From CAVQFC01 sp036497895 (GTDB lineage Bacteria > Acidobacteriota > Vicinamibacteria > Vicinamibacterales > CAVVIG01), in NCBI GenBank assembly GCA_036497895.1, contig DASXIR010000360.1, positions 1-26,240 of the forward strand: 26,240 bases of DNA, read 5' to 3'. Below are positions 20,586 through 26,240 of the stretch, one piece after another. The notes below the pieces were generated by a model. The model searched no databases and was not told the origin of the DNA. It saw only the letters and a program-made list of their open reading frames with translations. The position numbers and the translations under genes are program-made. How positions within the stretch are numbered: the first letter of the stretch is position 1; the number at the start of each line of letters is the position of its first letter.

Positions 20586-21484
20586 AAGTTGGACGCGCGG
20601 TACGCCTGCGCGTAGCGCGACGGCAGCGGGTGATCGATCTTCGAGGCGATGAACTCGGAGGCGACGCTGACGGCGTCCAGCGATACACCCGTCTCAATCC
20701 CCAGACCGTTCAACATGTAGATCAGGTCGTCGGTGGCCAGGTTGCCAGCGGCGCCCGGCGCGTACGGGCAGCCACCGAGTCCACCAGCTGACGCGTCGAA
20801 CGTGGCGATGCCGTAGGGCAGGGCGGTCAGAACGTTCGCGAGCGCCGTGCCGCGGGTGTCGTGGAAGTGCAGCGCGATGCGGTCGACAGGCAGCCGTGCC
20901 AGAACGGCATCCAGTACCCTCGGCACCTGACCCGGATGAGCAATGCCGATGGTGTCGCTGATCGCGACTTCGAAGACACCGAGCTCGATCAGCCGCGCGG
21001 CCACCTCGGCGACGCGTTCCGGCGCCACGTCGCCCTCGAACGGGCAACCAAATGCCGTGGACAGATAGCCCCGCACCCGAAGCCCGGCCGCACGCGCACG
21101 GTCGCATACCTGGCGGTAGCCGGCCAGCGATTCGTCGATCGACTGGTTGATGTTCTTCCGGCTGAAGGTTTCCGTGGACGCCGCAAACACGGCGATCTCG
21201 CTGACGCCTGCAGCCAGGGCCCGATCGAGCCCTGCCAGATTCGGCACCAGCGCCGTGTAACGGATGCCGGCGGCTCGCGCGATTCCCGCGAACAGCTCTG
21301 CAGCATCGGCCATCTGCGGCACCGATTTCGGGCTGACGAAGGCCGAGACCTCGATGACAGGAAGTCGTGCGGCGCTGAGGTGATCGACAAACGCGATCTT
21401 GTCGGCAGTCGCGACCGTCACGTGCTCGTTCTGCAGGCCGTCCCGCGGGCCGACTTCGACGACTGTGACGTGCGACGGGGTCAT
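20582..21484 (-). CDS. mvaB: Hydroxymethylglutaryl-CoA lyase (300 aa)
   Basis: Splits 3-hydroxy-3-methylglutaryl-CoA into acetoacetate and acetyl-CoA, the last step of leucine breakdown. The fold is a TIM barrel of DRE-TIM metallolyase type. EVGPRDGLQNE (residues 10-20) gives the catalytic Arg14 and metal ligand Asp15; the other ligands are His206 and His208 in LHFHDTRG, with Asn248. GGLGGCPYAPGAAGN (234-248) holds the active-site Cys239 on its flexible loop, the signature that separates HMG-CoA lyase from isopropylmalate synthase. Length is normal. The ATG overlaps the biotin carrier gene stop in ATGA, so it is the last gene of the minus-strand leucine operon. Confidence 0.95.
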   Translation of the reverse strand: MTPSHVTVVEVGPRDGLQNEHVTVATADKIAFVDHLSAARLPVIEVSAFVSPKSVPQMADAAELFAGIARAAGIRYTALVPNLAGLDRALAAGVSEIAVFAASTETFSRKNINQSIDESLAGYRQVCDRARAAGLRVRGYLSTAFGCPFEGDVAPERVAEVAARLIELGVFEVAISDTIGIAHPGQVPRVLDAVLARLPVDRIALHFHDTRGTALANVLTALPYGIATFDASAGGLGGCPYAPGAAGNLATDDLIYMLNGLGIETGVSLDAVSVASEFIASKIDHPLPSRYAQAYRASNF

Positions 21485-21891
21485 GCGGCGCCTGGTCCCA
21501 GCGCGACGAGCACTGCGTCCGCCTGAACGAGCTCACCTTCGCGGCACGAAACGGTCGTCACGGTCGCGGCTCCGGGTGCGCGCATCGGGAGTTCCATCTT
21601 CATCGCCTCGAGGACCACCAGCACATCGCACTTGGCGACCGTGTCGCCGGGCTTGACGTTCACTTTCAGCACGGTCGCCGGCATCGGCGCGGTAATCTGC
21701 GACGTCGTAGCCCGGCCGGCGCGGGGGCGCGATTTCACCGGCGCTTCGTCTGCAGACCGTGTGCGAAAGACGTCGCCGTTCGCGAAGGCCCAACTGCCAG
21801 CCGAGGTGGCCGCAACGTACACGATTGCGGCGCGGCCGTCCTCCACTACTCGGTACACACCGTCGCCGACGCGTGTCACTGTCGCGGCCAT
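21481..21891 (-). CDS. Biotin carboxyl carrier protein of an acyl-CoA carboxylase (136 aa)
   Basis: The C-terminal half is a biotinyl domain: ITAPMPATVLKVNVKPGDTVAKCDVLVVLEAMKME, with biotinylated Lys98 inside EAMKM (95-99). The N-terminal ~45 residues (VTRVGDGVYRVVEDGRAAIVYVAAT...WAFANGDVFRTRS) match the latter part of the BT barrel that in methylcrotonyl-CoA carboxylase alpha joins biotin carboxylase to carrier. Here it starts one base after the stop of the biotin carboxylase gene, so the alpha subunit is split into two polypeptides. It carries carboxybiotin between the biotin carboxylase and the carboxyltransferase. Confidence 0.92.
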   Translation of the reverse strand: MAATVTRVGDGVYRVVEDGRAAIVYVAATSAGSWAFANGDVFRTRSADEAPVKSRPRAGRATTSQITAPMPATVLKVNVKPGDTVAKCDVLVVLEAMKMELPMRAPGAATVTTVSCREGELVQADAVLVALGPGAA

Positions 21892-21892
21892 C

Positions 21893-23416
21893 CTACTCAC
21901 GTCCCCACCGATGGATGGACGTCCAGGGATCCATCTGGCGGCGACCGGCGCCGCCCGCTGCAGGTGCCGATCCTCTGGCTGCTTGCCAGCAGTCGCGTTC
22001 GGCCGCCTCCACCGCTGCACGCACGTGTGGAGGCATTTCCGGTGCGCTGCCGGCCAGTGTCGCGCCCTCCCGATCGAGAAACGCGGTGTCCATCGTCCCC
22101 GCCCGAAAGCGGGCGTGGTCGAGGATGCGAAGCAGAAACGGAATGTTCGTGCGCACCCCGAGGATCGGGAAGTCGCGGAGCGCGGAGCCGAGCCGGGCGA
22201 TGGCGCGGTCGCGATTCTCGGCGGTGGCGATGACTTTGGCGATCATCGCGTCGTAGTAGATCGAGACCTCGCCGCCTTCGACTGCTCCGGAGTCGATGCG
22301 GATGCCGGGGGATCGCGGTTCGCGATAGAGCAGGAGTCGTCCCGCCTGCGGCAGAAACCCCTCGGCCGGATCTTCGGCATACACGCGCGCCTCGATCGCG
22401 TGTCCGCGCTGGCTGATCGAATCCTGCGTCCACGGCAAAGGCTTGCCGGCCGCGACCAGAAGCTGCGCCCGCACCAGGTCGAGGCCGGTTACCTGCTCCG
22501 TTACCGGATGCTCGACTTGGAGCCGCGTGTTCATCTCGAGAAAATAGAACGGCGCGTCGCCGGCGCCGGCGCGCGAACCGTCCACCAGGAACTCGATCGT
22601 GCCCGCGTTGCGATAGTCCGCGGCCTTCGCGGCCGCAACCGCAGCAGCGGTCATTCGCGAGCGAAGTTCTGGCGTCAACGCCGGCGACGGACTCTCCTCG
22701 ATGACCTTTTGATGCCGCCTCTGGACTGAGCATTCACGTTCGAACAGGTGAACAACCTGTCCGTGGTCGTCGGCGAAGATCTGCACCTCGACATGACGCG
22801 GTGATTCGATCAGGCGCTCGACGTAGAGCGTGCCGTCGCCAAACGCCGCCGTTGACTCACGCCGGGCGGAGCGAATCGACTCGTCGATGTCGGCGGCATC
22901 CCGAATGGTGCGCATGCCCTTGCCGCCACCGCCGGCCGACGCCTTGACCAGTGCCGGGAGCCCGACTCGCTCGACCGCCGATCGCAGACCAGTGTCGGAC
23001 TGATCGTCCGGCACGTCGCCATGGACGACCGGGACGCCGGCCGCGGCCACCAGACGCCGTGCATTGATCTTCGACCCCATGTGGGCGATCACGTCAGGCG
23101 GTGGACCTACGAAAATCAGGCCCGCGTCACCACAGGCGCGCGCGAACCCCGCGTTCTCGGACAGGAATCCGTACCCGGGATGCACGGCGTCGGCACCCTC
23201 GCTGCTTGCCGCCTCCAGCAGACGTGCGGTCGAGAGATAACTGTCGCTGGCAGGGGCCGGCCCGATCGCGACCGCGTGGTCGGCAGCGACGACGTGAGGT
23301 GCGGCACGGTCGGCGTCGGAGTAAACCGCAACGCTCTCGATGCCCATCTCCCGGCAGGCACGGACGATGCGCAGGGCGATTTCGCCGCGGTTCGCGATCA
23401 GCAGCCGCTTGATCAC
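21893..23416 (-). CDS. liuD: Biotin carboxylase subunit, methylcrotonyl-CoA carboxylase alpha type (507 aa)
   Basis: Carboxylates biotin with ATP and bicarbonate. It opens with MIKRLLIANRGEIALRIVRACREMGI. The ATP-grasp glycine loop is SAGGGGKGM (residues 160-168); the catalytic and metal-binding strings are ERECSVQRRHQKVIEE (227-242) and EMNTRLQVEHPVTE (294-307). After the normal ~445-residue biotin carboxylase the protein continues to MDPWTSIHRWGRE, equivalent to the DPW...GWR start of the BT domain of full-length alpha subunits, and then stops. The symbol is by analogy with the liu operon. The GTG at 23416 overlaps the hydratase stop by 4 bp. Confidence 0.92.
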   Translation of the reverse strand: MIKRLLIANRGEIALRIVRACREMGIESVAVYSDADRAAPHVVAADHAVAIGPAPASDSYLSTARLLEAASSEGADAVHPGYGFLSENAGFARACGDAGLIFVGPPPDVIAHMGSKINARRLVAAAGVPVVHGDVPDDQSDTGLRSAVERVGLPALVKASAGGGGKGMRTIRDAADIDESIRSARRESTAAFGDGTLYVERLIESPRHVEVQIFADDHGQVVHLFERECSVQRRHQKVIEESPSPALTPELRSRMTAAAVAAAKAADYRNAGTIEFLVDGSRAGAGDAPFYFLEMNTRLQVEHPVTEQVTGLDLVRAQLLVAAGKPLPWTQDSISQRGHAIEARVYAEDPAEGFLPQAGRLLLYREPRSPGIRIDSGAVEGGEVSIYYDAMIAKVIATAENRDRAIARLGSALRDFPILGVRTNIPFLLRILDHARFRAGTMDTAFLDREGATLAGSAPEMPPHVRAAVEAAERDCWQAARGSAPAAGGAGRRQMDPWTSIHRWGRE

Positions 23417-24204
23417 GACCAGCTGGCCTTCCGCTTTTCGAGAAAAGCGTGCAGTCCTTCCTGCCCTTCACGGGAGACGCGCCGGTCGGCGATTGCCCTG
23501 GTCGTGATCGCGCTCGTCTCGTCGATGCTTCGGCCCCATACCGCGGGAATCATCGCCTTCGCGGCTGCGACGGCTTCGGGGCCTGCGCTGGCGAATTCGC
23601 GCAGGTAATGCTCGACGCCGGCGTCGAGCTCCGCGGCTGGCACCACGGCATGGACGAGGCCGATCTCTTTCGCTTTCGAGGCAGAGAATCGCGCGCCGGT
23701 GAGAAACAGCTCGCGCGCCGCCGACCGCCCGATTTTGGCGAGTGCGAAGGGAGAAATCACCGCTGGAAGGAGACCGAGCTTCACTTCCGTGAAACCGAAC
23801 ATCGTGTCCTCCGCCGCCACGACCACGTCGCACACGGCGGCCAGCCCCGCACCTCCGCCGAGCGCCGCGCCCTGAACGCGACCGACCACGGGCACAGGCA
23901 ATGCGTCGATCGCGGCGAACATCCGCGACATCGCCATCGCGTCGCGTTCGTTTTCTTCTTTCGTGAACTGAACCGTTTTCGACATCCAGTTCACGTCGGC
24001 GCCGGCGCAGAACATCTTTCCCGCGCCCTGGAGCACGACCACTCGCGTCTCGTGCCGCTCCGCTCGCGATCGGGCCGCGGCGGCCCACGCCGTCAGTTCG
24101 GCGATGACGTGTTCGTTGAACGCGTTGCGCACGTCAGGCCGATTGAGCGTCAGACGCTCGACGCCAGCTTCGGCGGCGACCAGCAGGAATTGGTAGGACT
24201 GCAT
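23413..24204 (-). CDS. liuC: Enoyl-CoA hydratase family, probable methylglutaconyl-CoA hydratase (263 aa)
   Basis: A crotonase-fold protein of standard length. The oxyanion hole is formed by FCAGADVNWM (residues 65-74) and QGAALGGGAGLAAVCD (111-126). The catalytic acid region is FGFTEVKLGLLPAVISPF, with Glu140. The NWM after CAGAD and the operon position between carboxylase beta and alpha genes point to hydration of 3-methylglutaconyl-CoA to HMG-CoA rather than general fatty-acid oxidation. The ATG at 24204 is six bases after the carboxylase beta stop; its own stop overlaps the biotin carboxylase start. Confidence 0.9.
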   Translation of the reverse strand: MQSYQFLLVAAEAGVERLTLNRPDVRNAFNEHVIAELTAWAAAARSRAERHETRVVVLQGAGKMFCAGADVNWMSKTVQFTKEENERDAMAMSRMFAAIDALPVPVVGRVQGAALGGGAGLAAVCDVVVAAEDTMFGFTEVKLGLLPAVISPFALAKIGRSAARELFLTGARFSASKAKEIGLVHAVVPAAELDAGVEHYLREFASAGPEAVAAAKAMIPAVWGRSIDETSAITTRAIADRRVSREGQEGLHAFLEKRKASWS

Positions 24205-24210
24205 CGGCGT

Positions 24211-25818
24211 CTACATTCGAAACACGCCGAACTTCACCTCGGGGATCGGCGCGTTGTATGCGGCCGACAATCCGAGCGCGAGCACGGTCCGCGTATCGAC
24301 CGGATCGATGATTCCGTCGTCCCACATCCGCGCGGTGGAGTAGTAGGGCGACCCTTCGTGTTCGTACTTGTCGAGGATGGGCTGCCGGATTGCCGCCTCG
24401 TCCTCAGCGGAGAACGGCTTGCCCTCCCTCGTCAGCTGATCGCGCTTGACCGTCGTCAACACCGACGCAGCCTGCAGCGCGCCCATCACCGAGATCCTCG
24501 CGTTCGGCCACATCCACAGCATCCGCGGCTCGTACGCACGTCCGCACATACCGTAGTTGCCGGCGCCGAACGAGCCCCCGATGATGACCGTGAACTTCGG
24601 CACCACCGAGTTCGCGACGGCGTGCACCAGCTTGGCGCCGTCCTTCGCAATCCCGGCCCGCTCGTACTTGCTGCCGACGATGAAACCGGTGATGTTCTGC
24701 AGAAAGACGATCGGGATGCCGCGCTGATTGCACAGCTCGATGAAGTGCGTCCCCTTGAGCGCCGACTCGGAAAAAAGCACGCCGTTGTTGGCGATGATGC
24801 CGACCAGGAATCCATGAAGGCGTGCGAAACCAGTCACCAGCGTGGCGCCATAACGCTCCTTGAACTCGTCGAAACGCGAACCATCGACGATGCGGGCGAT
24901 GATCTCGTGGACATCGTACGGCTGCCGGCTGTCGGCGTTGACGATGCCGTAGATATCGGCGGCGGGGTAGGCCGGTTCCTCGGGCGCGATCATGTCCAGC
25001 GGCAGCTGCTTCACGGAGTGCAGCGTCGACACCACCGTGCGACACATCTCTAGTGCCTGTTCATCGTCTTCCGCGAAGTAGTCGGCAACGCCGGAGAGAC
25101 GGGTGTGGACGTCGGCGCCGCCGAGATCCTCGGCAGTCACGTCCTCACCGGTCGCGGCTTTGACCAGCGGCGGACCGCCGAGAAAAATCGTCCCTGTACC
25201 TTTGACGATGATGGTTTCGTCGGACATCGCCGGCACGTAGGCGCCACCGGCGGTGCACGATCCCATGACCACGGCAACCTGCGGGATGCGTTCGGCGGAC
25301 ATTCGCGCCTGGTTGAAGAAGATTCGCCCGAAGTGATCGCGATCGGGGAAGACCTCGGCCTGAAGCGGCAGGAAGGCGCCACCCGAGTCGACCAGATAGA
25401 CGCAAGGCAGCCGATTCTGCATCGCGATCTCCTGCGCGCGCAGGTGCTTCTTGACCGTCATCGGAAAGTAGGTCCCGCCCTTGACGGTCGCGTCGTTCGC
25501 TACGATCAACACGTCACGCCCGGAGACGCGGCCGATCCCTGTTACCAGGCCGGCAGCCGGGGCGTCGCCGTCGTACATGTCATGCGCCGCCAGCGGCGAC
25601 AGCTCCAGGAACGGCGTGTCGGGATCGAGCAGCAGCGCGAGACGTTCGCGGACCGGCAGCTTGCCTTGCTCGCGGTGACGTTCGAGATACTTCACGCCGC
25701 CGCCCTCGCGCGCCCGTGACGCGTGCGCCCGTAACTCGACGACGAGCTGCTGCAGGCGATCGCGGTTGAAAAGGAAGGCCGGGTCGGATGGATTGACGTG
25801 CGAGTCGAGGACGACCAT
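24211..25818 (-). CDS. liuB: Methylcrotonyl-CoA carboxylase beta (carboxyltransferase) subunit (535 aa)
   Basis: Transfers carboxyl from biotin to 3-methylcrotonyl-CoA. At 535 residues it has the normal family length when started at the ATG at 25818, which directly overlaps the stop of the zinc-ribbon gene (TGATG). Family strings: REQGKLPVRERLALLLDPDTPFLEL (N-terminal domain), NDATVKGGTYFPMTVKKHLRAQEIA, GSCTAGGAYVPAMSDE (acyl-CoA oxyanion site), NGVLFSESALKGTHFIELCNQRGIP and GGSFGAGNYGMCGRAYEPR (biotin-side site). KGTHFIELC and the gene order with hydratase and HMG-CoA lyase favour methylcrotonyl-CoA over propionyl-CoA or geranyl-CoA, the main alternatives. Confidence 0.94.
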   Translation of the reverse strand: MVVLDSHVNPSDPAFLFNRDRLQQLVVELRAHASRAREGGGVKYLERHREQGKLPVRERLALLLDPDTPFLELSPLAAHDMYDGDAPAAGLVTGIGRVSGRDVLIVANDATVKGGTYFPMTVKKHLRAQEIAMQNRLPCVYLVDSGGAFLPLQAEVFPDRDHFGRIFFNQARMSAERIPQVAVVMGSCTAGGAYVPAMSDETIIVKGTGTIFLGGPPLVKAATGEDVTAEDLGGADVHTRLSGVADYFAEDDEQALEMCRTVVSTLHSVKQLPLDMIAPEEPAYPAADIYGIVNADSRQPYDVHEIIARIVDGSRFDEFKERYGATLVTGFARLHGFLVGIIANNGVLFSESALKGTHFIELCNQRGIPIVFLQNITGFIVGSKYERAGIAKDGAKLVHAVANSVVPKFTVIIGGSFGAGNYGMCGRAYEPRMLWMWPNARISVMGALQAASVLTTVKRDQLTREGKPFSAEDEAAIRQPILDKYEHEGSPYYSTARMWDDGIIDPVDTRTVLALGLSAAYNAPIPEVKFGVFRM

Positions 25819-26057
25819 CACCAGCCGCAGCAGTCCGTTTTGAATCCGCACGACGCGCAGCGCCAGACCGCGTGCATGCGATACATGTCGGCGCCGCAGC
25901 GTTCGCACAATGTCTTGTCTTCGCCGCACGCCGTGGCCGCCAGCGCCGACGAGATTCGCGTAACCGTCCGTTTGGGCGCCGGAACCGCCTCGGTTGGTGC
26001 GGACGATGGTAGCGAAGCGGAGCCTGAGGGTGATTTGGAGGCGTCGGATTCGGACAT
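25818..26057 (-). CDS. Small zinc-ribbon protein heading the leucine operon (79 aa)
   Basis: The ATG at 26057 opens a frame with a Ser/Pro/Ala-rich, probably disordered N-terminus (residues 1-48). It ends in LCERCGADMYRMHAVWRC, then ASCGFKTDCCGW. The CxxC pairs (CERC, CASC) make a zinc ribbon, and two more Cys sit in the terminal CCGW. The compact tail looks like a conserved small-protein family that I cannot name. Its TGA shares one base with the ATG of the carboxylase beta gene, so it is translationally coupled to leucine catabolism. It might be a regulator or a carboxylase-associated factor, which is speculation. Confidence 0.65.
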   Translation of the reverse strand: MSESDASKSPSGSASLPSSAPTEAVPAPKRTVTRISSALAATACGEDKTLCERCGADMYRMHAVWRCASCGFKTDCCGW

Positions 26058-26240
26058 GCGCCTGAATTATGGCACCGTCGGCGCGGAACAGTTAGCTGGC
26101 TCGATCAGCGTCTAACCGGCGGTGCTGCTTGAGATAGCTCGGTAGCCCAGCCGTGCAAGTCTTTGCAGTCGGTGTATTGAATTGCAACGAGTGTCACATT
26201 TGTGCATTGACTGATTGCGCGTTTTCCATTCAGTATGCGT
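26058..26240. promoter_or_regulatory. Upstream region of the leucine operon
   Basis: The last 180 bp are AT-richer than the genes and have no convincing ORF. They contain the 10-bp palindrome CACATTTGTG (26195-26204), a possible regulator site. A weak minus-strand -35/-10 pair (TTGCAC and TATCTC about 16 bp apart, near 26125-26152) could drive the operon. Confidence 0.3.

Noticed and set aside
23449..25053. 534-residue plus-strand ORF
   Set aside because: Antisense shadow of the hydratase and carboxylase beta genes, caused by high GC content.

Overview
The window looks like a chromosomal piece of a high-GC, Gram-negative soil-type bacterium. The best guess is an Acidobacteriota of the Vicinamibacteria (subdivision 6) type. 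This rests on gene style only: a Ser/Thr kinase fused to a TPR receptor region, a GMC oxidoreductase with a Tat-exported gluconate-dehydrogenase-3 partner, DUF4136/DUF4230 envelope proteins, an acidobacterial-looking lone prepilin, and a complete leucine/isovalerate carboxylase operon. No tRNA, rRNA, CRISPR array, transposase or phage gene was seen.

Layout. 1-1209 (minus): the start of a secreted CocE/NonD-type hydrolase, cut by the window edge, and an unnamed conserved protein. 1309-2700 (plus): a large protein of unknown function with a doubtful start. 2697-4606 (minus): methyltransferase, DoxX-like membrane protein and a small four-helix membrane protein, translationally coupled. 4671-5135 (minus): two small proteins, one a zinc ribbon. 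5136-5806: mostly non-coding, with copies of a palindromic repeat. 5807-5983: a tiny membrane protein. 5987-7500 (minus): DUF4230 and DUF4136 envelope proteins and an RNA polymerase omega-like gene. 7617-9094 (minus): coupled methyltransferase and family 2 glycosyltransferase. 9151-13173 (plus): secreted ankyrin protein, exported PEBP protein, gluconate dehydrogenase subunit 3-like protein and GMC oxidoreductase.

13243-18399 (minus) is the most interesting block. Its order of transcription is a 40-residue ORF, a 990-residue receptor-type Ser/Thr kinase with TPRs, a B12-binding radical SAM enzyme of the RiPP-maturation type (stop and start codons overlapping by 4 bp), and then a 34-residue lysine-rich peptide with a very strong ribosome binding site. 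I propose this as a candidate kinase-linked peptide-modification system in which the lysine-rich peptide is a possible substrate. The enzyme family is recognised from its motifs; the substrate link is inference.

18634-20585 (plus): a non-haem bacterioferritin-like protein, a ribbon-helix-helix-type regulator, a promoter with operator-like inverted repeats, a lone prepilin-like protein and an atypical two-cluster ferredoxin. 20582-26057 (minus): a leucine catabolism operon in the order zinc ribbon protein, methylcrotonyl-CoA carboxylase beta, methylglutaconyl-CoA hydratase, biotin carboxylase, a separate biotin carrier protein and HMG-CoA lyase. Together these turn 3-methylcrotonyl-CoA into acetoacetate and acetyl-CoA. 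Isovaleryl-CoA dehydrogenase is not in the window.
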